Assembly (NCBI GenBank): GCA_902531515.1
Contig: CACAEJ010000007.1
Coordinates: forward strand, 1-64,000
Length of the DNA stretch: 64,000 nt
Source of the DNA: an uncultured Pseudohongiella sp.
GTDB lineage: Bacteria; Pseudomonadota; Gammaproteobacteria; Pseudomonadales; Pseudohongiellaceae
Direction of reading: 5' to 3'
Under the pieces are notes generated by a model that saw nothing but the letters and a program-made list of their open reading frames with translations, ran no database searches and had not been told where the DNA came from. How positions within the stretch are numbered: position 1 is the first letter of the stretch; the number at the start of each line of letters is the position of its first letter. A program made the translations under genes and the position numbers. This document shows, piece after piece, positions 46,782 to 55,869 of the stretch.

Positions 46782-47693
46782 ATGATCCCATCGGGCTGGG
46801 AGCTGTTGGACCTGGTCTGTAAGCTTCTCACTTATCTTGGGGCGGCTAGTTTATCTGGATCCATCTTTTGTTTGTGGCTCTTTAAAAATGAATCTAGACA
46901 GATGAGCCATGAGATTCTAACTTATTTGGCAGCCGGAGTATTTCTGGGTTTTCAAGGCGCATTACTGCGCTTCTTTGTCCAAGTTGGGATGGTTGTGGAC
47001 AATGGTTTGGTTGGTATGTTCGACTGGGGGATGGCCAAAATCTATTTTGATTCCCCGATAGGAGATACCACTTTTTTTCAATTATGTGGTTTTGTTTTGG
47101 CTTTTTTCTTCGGGACAGTGGCTCGCAAGAAAATCGGAACGGGTACTAGTCACTCTACTCAAAATTCTTTGCAATTTTTCAACTTTGGAAGTCTCATCGC
47201 TTTTCTTCTGTTAGTCTTTAGCTTTCGATTTTCCGGACATATATCCGTCCTAAGTACAATCTCAAAACTTGCTATCGTACTTCATTACTCTGCATTTTCG
47301 GCATGGATTGGCTCTCTTTATCCGCTTTGCCTTTTATCTTTTTCAAAGGACATTCGTTTTATTCGAAGCCGCGTAAAGGCTTTTGGAGATTGGGCTGTAT
47401 TTATGGTGTCCGTACTAATTATTGCTGGCGGATTTATGTTATTGGATTTATTTGGCTCCATTGACGAAATATTTTCTACTGATTACGGCATGGTAGTTTT
47501 AGTTAAATTATCTTTGGTAATCGCCATTATCGGCATTGCTGTCATTAATCGAGTTAGATTGACACCCAACATTGTGACTCACAAGGGAGTCAGGCAGTTT
47601 CGTAATTCGGTAACAATAGAAATTTTTGTAGCATTACTGATTCTTATTGTAACTACATACTTGTCTACAGTTGTGGGACCACCGGAGCATTAG
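46782..47693 (+). CDS. copD: Copper import membrane protein CopD
   Basis: ATG 46782 is preferred over ATG 46776, since CAGG lies 6 bases upstream of it. The ~303-residue protein has about eight membrane helices. CopD-family features include KLAIVLHYSAFSAWIGSLYPL (His in a membrane helix) and VVLVKLSLVIAIIGIAVINRVRL. With CopC it likely moves copper across the inner membrane for cuproenzyme assembly. Confidence 0.88.
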   Translation: MIPSGWELLDLVCKLLTYLGAASLSGSIFCLWLFKNESRQMSHEILTYLAAGVFLGFQGALLRFFVQVGMVVDNGLVGMFDWGMAKIYFDSPIGDTTFFQLCGFVLAFFFGTVARKKIGTGTSHSTQNSLQFFNFGSLIAFLLLVFSFRFSGHISVLSTISKLAIVLHYSAFSAWIGSLYPLCLLSFSKDIRFIRSRVKAFGDWAVFMVSVLIIAGGFMLLDLFGSIDEIFSTDYGMVVLVKLSLVIAIIGIAVINRVRLTPNIVTHKGVRQFRNSVTIEIFVALLILIVTTYLSTVVGPPEH

Positions 47694-47869
47694 TAATTTG
47701 TTAGTTGTATTACTTGTTTCAGTTGGTTGATACACTAAAAAGACTTCATTTTCGGCCGAAATAGTTGATGGCGCACAAAGAAATTGTTGAAAATATTCGA
47801 ATGTTTGAAGTTCGAATAAAAAGTCTTTAGCTTCAACTCAGTGGTTGCCGAATCTGCAGTCTGACGGGT
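47694..47869. other. Intergenic region with two palindromes before the serine hydrolase gene
   Basis: TTTCGGCCGAAA at 47750-47761 is a perfect 12-base palindrome. TATTCGAA (47794-47801) and TTCGAATA (47811-47818) form an 8-bp stem around a 9-base loop; it is not followed by a T-run on the plus strand. Both lie upstream of the next gene and could be operators. This is inferred from symmetry alone. Confidence 0.35.
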
Positions 47870-49072
47870 ATGAGAAAATCAAGAATAATAGATATGAGCG
47901 ACAATAAAACCGAATATCGAGACTCCTTGCAATGTTTTAGTTGCCGAAAGTTCTTCTTTGCTCTATTAATTTTTAGTCTAACAGTCCAGCCCTCACTGAG
48001 TGACGATAACTCCCTGTCATCAGTGCTGGAGCCTGATTACGGTGAATTCGTCTACTGGTTGAAGAGGGCTGCTGACGACAAAAAGATCCCTGGTGCTGCC
48101 TTGGCCATCGTCTCGAAAGAAGAAATCATTTACCTCCAAACCTGGGGCTTGCGAGATAATAAAAAATCCGAACTCGTAGGTCCGGAATCAGTCTTCAGGA
48201 TTGCGTCCATGTCTAAGACGTTTGCCGGAACATCAGCTGCCATCATTGTAGATCGTGATTTGATCTCTTGGAATGCAAAGTTAATCGATATTTTTCCTTC
48301 CTTGAATCTAGGCAACAGCGCTTCGTCGAGGAGCATAACGTTTAGACACATAGTAAGCCAATCTACAGGCCTTATGCCTCACTCTTATTCTAATATGCTT
48401 GATGATGGCGTTGTTTATGAAAAAATAAAACAGAAATTTCATGAAATTCCTACGGTTTGCGCGCCAGGTAAGTGTTATGGTTATCAGAATGTCGTTTTTT
48501 CTTTAATCGGAGATATTGTTGAGGAAAGCACAGGAGGAACTTATGAGAAGTTTCTTGAGGAAGAAATATTTAAACCGCTGGGAATGACGACAGCCTCTGT
48601 AGGATTAGATGCTTTTGATAGTGATTCTAATGTTACGGCTCCGCATCGCTTGGTGAGGGGTAGTTGGAGATCTACCACAACTAATCCCGCATACTATTCC
48701 GTAGCACCGGCTTCCGGCATCAACGCCAGTATACTAGACATGGCTATTTGGGTCAGGGCTAACTTAGGGGCTTTTCCTGAAATCATGCCTCCTGAGTTCT
48801 TAGCATCAGTTCATGAGCCAGTCATACCGACACCTCATGGTAATTATTTTAATCGCTGGCCGAATTTAGACAATGCGCATTATGGGTTAGGTTGGCGTGT
48901 TCTTGATTATAACGACTTGCGTGTTGTGCATCATGGTGGTGGTGTCAGAGGGTTCAGAAGCGAGATGGTTTTTGTACCTGAGCGTAATATCGGTATGGTG
49001 CTTCTATTTAATGCAGCATCTAATCTGGCCAATGATGTTGTACCGCATTTTTTAGATAGTCTCGGCAAATGA
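47870..49072 (+). CDS. Exported class C beta-lactamase-fold serine hydrolase
   Basis: This 400-residue protein has a delayed signal peptide (hydrophobic 28-41, cleavage near PSLSD). Active-site motifs of the beta-lactamase/transpeptidase-like family are SMSK at 113-116 (Ser113, Lys116), YGYQN near 203 (Tyr-x-Asn type) and HHGGGVRG near 347. Such proteins may be esterases, peptidases or beta-lactamases; the substrate cannot be told. It sits between copCD and a nitroreductase gene. Confidence 0.88.
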   Translation: MRKSRIIDMSDNKTEYRDSLQCFSCRKFFFALLIFSLTVQPSLSDDNSLSSVLEPDYGEFVYWLKRAADDKKIPGAALAIVSKEEIIYLQTWGLRDNKKSELVGPESVFRIASMSKTFAGTSAAIIVDRDLISWNAKLIDIFPSLNLGNSASSRSITFRHIVSQSTGLMPHSYSNMLDDGVVYEKIKQKFHEIPTVCAPGKCYGYQNVVFSLIGDIVEESTGGTYEKFLEEEIFKPLGMTTASVGLDAFDSDSNVTAPHRLVRGSWRSTTTNPAYYSVAPASGINASILDMAIWVRANLGAFPEIMPPEFLASVHEPVIPTPHGNYFNRWPNLDNAHYGLGWRVLDYNDLRVVHHGGGVRGFRSEMVFVPERNIGMVLLFNAASNLANDVVPHFLDSLGK

Positions 49073-49094
49073 TATTAACCTAAGGTAAATGAAT

Positions 49095-49832
49095 ATGAGC
49101 TCAGTAATAGACTTGCTGAAATCCCATCGTAGCATTCGAAAATTCAAGGACAAGCCGATTGATTCCGAAGTTCTAAATGAAATATTTTTGGCAGGACAAG
49201 CGGCGGCTACTTCTAGTTTTTTGCAGGGTTCGACGATAATTCGAGTGACAAATAAAGACACTAGGAAATCTTTAGCTAAATTGGCCGGAAATCAGCCCTA
49301 CGTTGAAAAGGCTGCTGAATTTATGATTTTTTGTGCTGATCTAAAAAGAGCCGGCAATTACTGCCGAGAATATGATAAACCTTTTGAAGGAGACTATACT
49401 GAGCATTTTATAATTGCGACAGTAGATGTTGCTCTTATGGCGCAAAGTTTAGTGACAGCAGCCGAATCTGTTGGTTTAGGAATTTGCTACATCGGTGGTA
49501 TTCGAAATAACCCGATAGATGTCTCTAAATTACTTAAGCTTCCAGCAGGGGTCTATCCGGTTTTCGGTTTGTGTTTAGGATATGCAGATCAGGATCCTGA
49601 AATAAAGCCCAGATTGCCACTTTCTGTCATCTTAAAACATGAAGTTTACAACGAGGAAAGCGACCAAGAAAAAATTCAAGAGTACGATGAAAAAATTCGA
49701 GACTATTATCGAACCCGAATCGGTGGTGGTCACGGAGTTAGCTGGACTGAACAGGTTTCAACATTACTATCAGAAAAATCGAGACCGCACATGAAGGCGT
49801 TTTTAGAAGGTCAAGGTTTTAAGTTTAAATAA
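49095..49832 (+). CDS. NfsA-like NADPH nitroreductase / flavin reductase
   Basis: ATG 49095 is chosen (AAGG 9 bases upstream); ATG 49089 is two codons earlier and only 3 bases from it. The ~245-residue FMN protein shows SHRSIRKFKDKPID, AATSSFLQGSTIIRV, the central AESVGLGICYIGGIRNN, and the C-terminal SDQEKIQEYDEKIRDYYRTR followed by SWTEQV, as in NfsA/FRP. It reduces nitro compounds or quinones with NADPH. Confidence 0.87.
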   Translation: MSSVIDLLKSHRSIRKFKDKPIDSEVLNEIFLAGQAAATSSFLQGSTIIRVTNKDTRKSLAKLAGNQPYVEKAAEFMIFCADLKRAGNYCREYDKPFEGDYTEHFIIATVDVALMAQSLVTAAESVGLGICYIGGIRNNPIDVSKLLKLPAGVYPVFGLCLGYADQDPEIKPRLPLSVILKHEVYNEESDQEKIQEYDEKIRDYYRTRIGGGHGVSWTEQVSTLLSEKSRPHMKAFLEGQGFKFK

Positions 49833-49849
49833 AATTATTCGCTATTAGA

Positions 49850-50323
49850 TTATTGTATAGTCTCTCTTCTATAGGCGCCCGTTGAAGGTAAAATCTCTTC
49901 TCTGTCAGAAATCTGCGTAGCGATGGTTTCAGACGGAGGAATGGCATCATCTCCAAAAGCAAATCTGAATTCTCCATTCACTAAGCCTCGTATGTCGTCC
50001 GTAACTGACCATCTGGCTATATAATATTCAGATGGAGGTAGTTGTACCGGGATTGGTAGCACAAAATTATTATTCCTGCGATTGGGGTCATATTTAAAAG
50101 CAATATCTATCCATCTTTCATCGGCCGTATAGAGAGCAAGTTTTAACAGTCTCACATCAACACGAAAGCTCATGGTTATCATTTTTGGAGGATCAATTAG
50201 TACGGAATCGTCTTTAGGAAAGGTTACGCCTGGAGTTAACACGCCATGGGAATGTTGCGCGAATATGTTGTTTGATACAAAAAAAATACCAAGCAGAAAG
50301 ATTAGGAAACGATGTTTACTCAT
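49850..50323 (-). CDS. Exported CopC-like domain protein (second CopC-type copy)
   Basis: ATG 50323 opens a signal peptide (MSKHRFLIFLLGIFF, cleavage near NIFAQ). The mature ~135 residues have a CopC-like pattern: LTPGVTFPKDDSVLIDPPK, then MSFRVDVRLLKLALYT, which aligns with copC FNADVRLIKLELMG. His residues at the mature N-terminus (QHSH) may bind copper, but the GSDGH site of CopC is replaced by VTDDIRG. It is on the opposite strand from copC. Confidence 0.72.
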   Translation of the reverse strand: MSKHRFLIFLLGIFFVSNNIFAQHSHGVLTPGVTFPKDDSVLIDPPKMITMSFRVDVRLLKLALYTADERWIDIAFKYDPNRRNNNFVLPIPVQLPPSEYYIARWSVTDDIRGLVNGEFRFAFGDDAIPPSETIATQISDREEILPSTGAYRRETIQ

Positions 50324-50375
50324 ATTAATGAACATTAGTTTAATTAATCAAATTCTAGCAAATATTATTACAAGT

Positions 50376-51173
50376 TTATGAAAAATAGACCATGCACTGT
50401 CTCGATAAAGCACATAATCGACCTTCTTCATCATAAATATTTCCAGACTGCTGAGTGTAACCGTTTGCCGCGGCATCGACAAAAAACTCTAAAAAGAACC
50501 AATCTGAAAGAATCTCATCAGGAGGTATTACGAATTCCAGGGACCAGGTAAGTGAGCTTGATGGTACAGGAGGCTTCTTAAAATGAGATAAAATCACCGG
50601 TGGGGGAATATCGCAAATAGTAATTAATTTTTCTTCTGCGAATTGACTCAGGTCTATATTATGGCGTACCCACATTTCCAAATTGCGACTTAACTGTCCG
50701 GCAAAAGGCAGGCCATCATTTACCCATTCCCCTTCAAAGAACCGAAGAAATCTCGGCGTTTGTTTTGCGTGGTCTTCGAATTTTACCCCTGAACCACGTA
50801 GCTTAGGTTTAAAGTTCTTATCTGATTTAACATTATATGTATTTCGGGAATTACCAAATGCCGCCATCGCACGGAGGCAAATGCTATCGTTGCATACCAC
50901 GCTAGCCTCTATTTGAGTTACATTTTTTCCTTTTCTAATAATTGTAGTTATAACCGAAACAAGCCCAGGGGGTACCGGAGCAATAAACGATACCGATAGC
51001 GATCGCAGAGGGGTGCCAACTGGTACTAGTTTTTTCATGGCAGTCATTGCAAAGGCCGCAGATATACCACCGAATGCAGAGCGTCCTTGGGACCATTGCT
51101 CATCCAATATCGTCGTATTATTTTTATCTTCCTGCAATGACTTAAGTATCAAATCTAAGTTAGAACGCGGCAT
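50376..51173 (-). CDS. Acyl-CoA thioesterase (double hotdog, TesB-like)
   Basis: This 265-residue protein has two hotdog halves. The N-half has QWSQGRSAFGGISAAFAMTAM, then RSLSVSFIAPVPPG and ICLRAMAAFG. The C-half has SSLTWSLEFVIPPD and GYTQQSGNIYDEEGRLCALSRQ. This matches 4HBT_3/TesB-like thioesterases that cleave acyl-CoA. It is a singleton here, located between the two CopC-like genes. Confidence 0.85.
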   Translation of the reverse strand: MPRSNLDLILKSLQEDKNNTTILDEQWSQGRSAFGGISAAFAMTAMKKLVPVGTPLRSLSVSFIAPVPPGLVSVITTIIRKGKNVTQIEASVVCNDSICLRAMAAFGNSRNTYNVKSDKNFKPKLRGSGVKFEDHAKQTPRFLRFFEGEWVNDGLPFAGQLSRNLEMWVRHNIDLSQFAEEKLITICDIPPPVILSHFKKPPVPSSSLTWSLEFVIPPDEILSDWFFLEFFVDAAANGYTQQSGNIYDEEGRLCALSRQCMVYFS

Positions 51174-51267
51174 ATTTTCGATTTCAAAACGTTTGTTTGG
51201 TCAATTAAATAGGTCTATGTGTTATTATCAGAAGTGGTTTTATATAGAAATCCATCTCGGATTCGCA

Positions 51268-51861
51268 ATGAAATATTATTCTAGGTATACCAATTTTCCA
51301 ACGATTTTGTTTTGTGTGCTACTCGGCTGCACTACAAGGGTTGTTGGTCAACCGTTATCTTTACCAAGTTTTTTGCAATCCGCGGATACTACAGGAATTG
51401 CCGCTAAAACAAAAACATCTCCTTCAGATGATTCGGTTTTGATTGTGGCTCCAAAAAAAATGAATATAGAGTTTCCGAGTCCAGTAAGATTGGTAAAACT
51501 GACACTCCGTAATGAGCAGAGAGACTGGGTTGATATAAGCTTTCGTTATTCGCCCTCTGATAGGAAAAACTATGGGTGGGAACTGCCGATCTTGCCACCT
51601 GCCGTATATTACACTGCAGACTGGGCAATTCTTTCTGAGAACGACAGATTGATTCGTGGGAGTTTTAGCTTTTCTTTCGGGTCAGAAGCGCAGCGTCCTT
51701 CTGTGGTCAAGTCAGCTGAAGCAGCATTACTTTTGCAGAGGTATGGAGACCCAACTATTCGTTATGTTCCGCCGCCTAGAACGCAAATTATTATTAATCA
51801 GGATCCGCCGCAATTTGATCCCCCATTTACTATTGAGTTGAGGGATGAAGTTGATAATTGA
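51268..51861 (+). CDS. Putative lipoprotein with CopC-like domain (third CopC-type copy)
   Basis: ATG 51268 is selected since it opens a signal with a lipobox (VLLGC), giving Cys as the mature N-terminus. The frame to 51013 adds 85 residues antisense to the thioesterase gene. Residues ~50-135 are CopC-like: SDDSVLIVAPKKMNIEFPSP, VRLVKLTLRNEQRDWVDISF, ending FSFSFGSE. They match the protein at 49850-50323 (DDSVLI, VRLLKLAL, WIDIAFKY). The C-terminal ~50 residues are Pro-rich. Copper binding is not assured. Confidence 0.7.
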   Translation: MKYYSRYTNFPTILFCVLLGCTTRVVGQPLSLPSFLQSADTTGIAAKTKTSPSDDSVLIVAPKKMNIEFPSPVRLVKLTLRNEQRDWVDISFRYSPSDRKNYGWELPILPPAVYYTADWAILSENDRLIRGSFSFSFGSEAQRPSVVKSAEAALLLQRYGDPTIRYVPPPRTQIIINQDPPQFDPPFTIELRDEVDN

Positions 51862-51863
51862 GA

Positions 51864-52793
51864 CTATTCTTCCACATGCACTGTGATATAAGCGTCATGA
51901 TAGAGTCCACCGTCGTCAGCTCGTCCCCATAAGAGGTAGCTACCCGAGGATTCAAAAGTTACGGTCACATCGTATATTCCATCTTCAGGAACTGAAGGCG
52001 GCAACCATAATTCACCCCATGGTGAATTTGCAGACGTTCTTGTATCTTCCCAGGGTTTGGGAAGTGGCGGATCGAAAGTTACTTTACCTTTACCTCTATA
52101 GACGTTCCAAGACAGAAACAATCCATTTATTTTACCCACAGTGACCTGTGATGGTCTTCTCATCATGCGGCGGTCTAACTCATCAGTAGTGTTGGTTGAC
52201 TCCCGTCTTGGTTTGGGCAAACCGTCGTCCCATACATGCGTTGTTAGATCGACAGGTTCACCTACTCGTGCAACCCTGACATTATCGCCCTGCACGGTCA
52301 CCACGGGCGGAATATTTGCCCGAGATTCAGGGCTGCTTGTTCCCGCGCCAAGAGAGCCTGTCTCTGAAGCAATTACCATGTTATCAACGAGGTAGTCTTG
52401 TCTGAGAGTGGCGAAGGCTTTTCGCTCAACGCCATTCACTTTGAGCGTCCATACTAGCTCCCTGTCACCCCAATCCGAAGGCACAGTCACTTCGAATGTG
52501 AACCGATTACGCCGAGGCAAGAAATGAGTAGGCTGGCCACGGTCTGCCTCGCCGGGAGAGAAAAAGTTATTCTCTCCAATCTCTGCATCTGGCTCCTCTT
52601 CCCAGTTCTCGTTCATGTAACCGAACATCATGCTAAACGACCCGTCAGGATTGGGTCTCCAACCTTCAAAGGCTGGCTCTACATATTGACCAGAACGGTA
52701 AGTTTGAGCATAAGCTGTAGTGAATAATAGAAAGGTCAGTAGCAGCAGAATAAAAATTCTGCGGCTGCTACTGAGTGAAAACGAGCCTGTCAT
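51864..52793 (-). CDS. Exported beta-domain protein (paralogue of the left-edge gene)
   Basis: This 309-residue protein has a signal peptide (to about residue 29, TTAYAQ). The N-half has GWRPNPDGSFSMMFGYMNEN and a FFSPGEADRGQPTHFLPRR segment. The C-half has the GLFLSWNVYRGKGKV and YLLWGRADDGG segments shared with the gene ending at 482. ATG 52793 has AGAGG upstream. It lies 9 bases downstream of the cytochrome/copper-monooxygenase-like gene, so the two are probably cotranscribed. Function unknown. Confidence 0.78.
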   Translation of the reverse strand: MTGSFSLSSSRRIFILLLLTFLLFTTAYAQTYRSGQYVEPAFEGWRPNPDGSFSMMFGYMNENWEEEPDAEIGENNFFSPGEADRGQPTHFLPRRNRFTFEVTVPSDWGDRELVWTLKVNGVERKAFATLRQDYLVDNMVIASETGSLGAGTSSPESRANIPPVVTVQGDNVRVARVGEPVDLTTHVWDDGLPKPRRESTNTTDELDRRMMRRPSQVTVGKINGLFLSWNVYRGKGKVTFDPPLPKPWEDTRTSANSPWGELWLPPSVPEDGIYDVTVTFESSGSYLLWGRADDGGLYHDAYITVHVEE

Positions 52794-52802
52794 GATCGAC
52801 CT

Positions 52803-54242
52803 CTAGTCGTTAGCAGCAACCTCATTGCTGTCTTCATCATCATCGAGGACTGGTGCAACTAGTGGCGCTCCGCAAAGCGGGCATCCGATGACGTGATCAT
52901 TGGGTCCCAAATCGAGGGCTTCGCGGCGCTCTGCCATAGCTTCATGAAACTGCTCATCTGTCATAGTGACTCTGATACCAAGGTCGATAAACATATTGGT
53001 CACAGAGCGATTGCCTGAACCCTGCCAGTTGCGCGGGTCAGGAACGTTGGGGTTTGTTTCAGAATTGTTCATGTACCCAACTATGTGGAGAATAGTTCCC
53101 TTAGGTAAAAGAGGGGCAGCATCTTCTGCATAGGGATAGCCTCTGACCCAATTATGGTCATAACCCACACAAGATAGAGTCTCTACTGTATACCCCCAAA
53201 TGGCCTCTAAGCACATTCTTTCGCCAGGAGCATGAAGGTGTGGTTCAAATGTTATTACCTTAGTATGCTGATTGAGTACGGTGTAAGCATGGAGTTCTTG
53301 ATTACTTTCATTCCCCGCTATACTTATGTCAACGCCGTTTCCAAGTGCTATGAATGATGCCTGATATTTAGGTTGATACTCTTTTTCGTGGAACCGGAAT
53401 CCTATTTCCAAATGACCAGTTGTATCTTTTCCGTTAGAGTGCAGGTGAACCGAATCTGAAACTATCCAGCTGTTTGCCTTGAGCAATCTTCCGGCATCTT
53501 CATCGAAAATATCTGCATTTCTGCCGACTTCATGGACAGGCCAGGGGATAGAGAGACCTGGCACGCGTTCATTATTTTCATCGACTTGTGCAGTCGCCCA
53601 AATCATGTGATGGAAAATATATCTGCCGCCTACTGTATCTCGACCAGTACCGGTTTGATTGTCTACATCATTTACTTCTACGACTTCGACCGATTTAACA
53701 TACCGGTCTTCGGTCAGCCCAGTTGGAACAGAGTCAATCTCACCCCACCAATCAGCCGTTCCGGCGAGTTTAGTTACATCATTCAGCTTAACTATAAGGT
53801 CAGGTTCACCGGCTCCCCATTTCAAACTATCGTCGAACACTAGTGCTTCAGGTGCGTCTGCCTCATTGCCCTTAGGCGTTCCATTTCGAGCCCAATTCGA
53901 TATCGCACCTATTTCCTTATCAGAAAGGGAAGGATCATCTTTATAATCTTGTATTCCTATATTCTTTTCCATATACCAGGGTGGCATAGCCCCAGCTTTG
54001 TCGCGCAATCCGGTTTTATACTCAATTAATCCAGCGAAAGGCGCGACTTGCTCATAAGTGACCAGTGGCATAGGACCAGCTCCACCTTCGCGATGACAAC
54101 TTTGACAACTTCGCTGAAGAATAGGTTCTATATCTTTGTGAAACGTTACTTGTTCTGTCTGAGATACTGCTGAATTGACTGGTGACAGAGTGATGAATAG
54201 TGCTGCTCCACTAAGAATTGATTTGGCGGAAGGCATATGCAT
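52803..54242 (-). CDS. Cytochrome c - PHM-like copper type II monooxygenase fusion
   Basis: This 479-residue exported protein starts with a signal peptide (to about residue 27, AVSQ). A c-type heme motif CQSCH is at 46-50, with MPPWYM near 86 as a possible axial Met region. Residues ~145-440 resemble the ascorbate-dependent copper type II monooxygenase fold: HHM at 211-213, HLH at 266-268, HLH at 335-337 with Met343, and YMNNSETNPN near 390. The C-terminus has a CPLC motif. It may hydroxylate a substrate using the built-in heme as electron donor; this is inference. The ribosome site GGAGA supports the start. Confidence 0.78.
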   Translation of the reverse strand: MHMPSAKSILSGAALFITLSPVNSAVSQTEQVTFHKDIEPILQRSCQSCHREGGAGPMPLVTYEQVAPFAGLIEYKTGLRDKAGAMPPWYMEKNIGIQDYKDDPSLSDKEIGAISNWARNGTPKGNEADAPEALVFDDSLKWGAGEPDLIVKLNDVTKLAGTADWWGEIDSVPTGLTEDRYVKSVEVVEVNDVDNQTGTGRDTVGGRYIFHHMIWATAQVDENNERVPGLSIPWPVHEVGRNADIFDEDAGRLLKANSWIVSDSVHLHSNGKDTTGHLEIGFRFHEKEYQPKYQASFIALGNGVDISIAGNESNQELHAYTVLNQHTKVITFEPHLHAPGERMCLEAIWGYTVETLSCVGYDHNWVRGYPYAEDAAPLLPKGTILHIVGYMNNSETNPNVPDPRNWQGSGNRSVTNMFIDLGIRVTMTDEQFHEAMAERREALDLGPNDHVIGCPLCGAPLVAPVLDDDEDSNEVAAND

Positions 54243-54450
54243 AGTTAACTTCTCCTTATGACCCCTGAATATTGTCTACTCAATATGTGGGTTCAAATAT
54301 ACCATTAATGAACCAAACTTTGAACGATTGTTCGATGTATTTTTTTCTGAAAATCAAAGCGTTGAAGAATAAAAGGCTCCAGGCTGAGCATTAACTATCT
54401 CTCATCTGTTGGTGAAAGCATTTTCTGTTATTTCAAGTACTTTAAGCGTT

Positions 54451-55224
54451 TTAGGTGCGGTCACTACCGCGCATCAGTGACCAGAGATTACTGCTGGCAA
54501 GAATAGCTGAGAATATGACAATTAAACCAAAGGTAAACCATTGAATTGCATAGGATAAATTTTGATTAACGTCAGCATAAACAGCAGGCCAATGCCTAAC
54601 GAGCACTCCGGGTTGTTCAGCGGTCAGACGGACTTCGAAGGGGAAGAGCTCTTCGGCTAGTATTTCGCTAATGACATCGATTTCTAATGATCGCATTCGT
54701 ATGGGCCACTCGGTGATATCCACCTCACTCGGTATTATTCGAGCGTTGGACGGGGGCACGTGGACCTGAGCCCTTATTTCAACCGGACCATCCACAGGTC
54801 TAGTTGCTGGGTCGGTGTTTGCGGGTAGAATACCTGAAGTCCATCCCCTATGGACGAGAACTAGCCCATTAGTCTTTGCTAATCGAAAGGGTGTAACTAC
54901 CCCATACCCTATTTGACCGTCGAAGAATTCCGCCAGAATTAAGAAGGTTCTCTCATTTATGTATTCACCTTGAAGTAAAACATGCCTATTTTGCATCTCT
55001 GGATTTGCTCGGTGGAGGTGACCTCTCGGAATAGCCTCGATCGGCCCAGCATTTTGCCGAAGTTCTAGCTCAAGCGCTTCTTGCGCTTCCACTTTTTCTG
55101 CCGCTCGACCTAGCTGCCAGATTCCTAAATTCAAGAATGTTAACGCAGTCACCAAAACAGCTGCGGCTATCAACCAATTCACTCGGATGTAGAATACGCC
55201 GATCTGGAATTTGCGTTGCATCAT
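54451..55224 (-). CDS. SURF1-family cytochrome oxidase assembly protein
   Basis: This 257-residue protein has two membrane helices, one near the N-terminus (LIAAAVLVTALTFLNLGIWQLGRA) and one near the C-terminus (QWFTFGLIVIFSAI), with a periplasmic domain between. SURF1 motifs are RHVLLQGEYINERTFLI, VVTPFRL, VLVHRGWTSG and the final NLSYAIQWFTFG. SURF1 aids heme a insertion into cytochrome oxidase, consistent with ctaA at 11956. The start codon has no strong ribosome site. Confidence 0.9.
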   Translation of the reverse strand: MMQRKFQIGVFYIRVNWLIAAAVLVTALTFLNLGIWQLGRAAEKVEAQEALELELRQNAGPIEAIPRGHLHRANPEMQNRHVLLQGEYINERTFLILAEFFDGQIGYGVVTPFRLAKTNGLVLVHRGWTSGILPANTDPATRPVDGPVEIRAQVHVPPSNARIIPSEVDITEWPIRMRSLEIDVISEILAEELFPFEVRLTAEQPGVLVRHWPAVYADVNQNLSYAIQWFTFGLIVIFSAILASSNLWSLMRGSDRT

Positions 55225-55353
55225 AAAAATAGTCTCAAATTTAGTCTAAAAGATTTAAGTTAATCCGGTACTTTTTCAAACGAATCCCATCTCAAATCAG
55301 TTCAAGTTAGGATAAGTTGTTGCTCCAAAACTGTTCACTGCACCTGTTTACCA

Positions 55354-55860
55354 TTAGCAAAACCAACACCAGTGGTAAGGAGGTCGAAAATAGGTGATCA
55401 GCCGACCGCAGATTATAACTGCCATCCAACACAACAATGAAAGCATCGCAATTATCTTCGCTGGTTCAACAACACTTGTTGCAGCCTCTGTTGCTTTAAC
55501 CTGATCCGAGTAGGATGCATAGAACCAGAACATGTTTAAGCCAGCGACTAGCATGAAGAGGAGTTTGGTCTGAAAAGCAGGGTTAAATAGATACTGATCG
55601 GGAGCGGTCGTAAGAAACATAATGCCAGTTGTTAAATTAAGGCAATAGCCAAAAACTCCAATCTTGACAAGTTTATGCATTTGTAAGTATCCAATACCTC
55701 GACCGACTCCGAGCATCCTCAAATCAAATACCCCCACACAACCTATTAACAAACAAAGGCCTAAGAAGTGAATGGACTCTGCTGTGGGCCACCCCCAAGG
55801 GCTATTCATGAAAGTATAAATACCAGTGAATTTTGAAAAGCTAGACAACAGTTCAATCAT
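55354..55860 (-). CDS. Small membrane protein, DUF6644-like (pair B, second member)
   Basis: The 168-residue protein has four membrane helices. Family motifs as in pair A: AESIHFLGLCLLIGCVGVFDLRMLG, NPAFQTKLLF (F-x-x-K) and AVIICGRLITYF. ATG 55860 has AAGGTG 6 bases upstream. It closely matches the pair A gene at 17450-18019 in the conserved segments. It follows its partner by 9 bases. Function unknown. Confidence 0.75.
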   Translation of the reverse strand: MIELLSSFSKFTGIYTFMNSPWGWPTAESIHFLGLCLLIGCVGVFDLRMLGVGRGIGYLQMHKLVKIGVFGYCLNLTTGIMFLTTAPDQYLFNPAFQTKLLFMLVAGLNMFWFYASYSDQVKATEAATSVVEPAKIIAMLSLLCWMAVIICGRLITYFRPPYHWCWFC

Positions 55861-55869
55861 AGGTACACC

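Noticed and set aside
51013-51267. N-terminal extension of the CopC-like lipoprotein
   Set aside because: It is antisense to the thioesterase gene and would bury the lipoprotein signal peptide.
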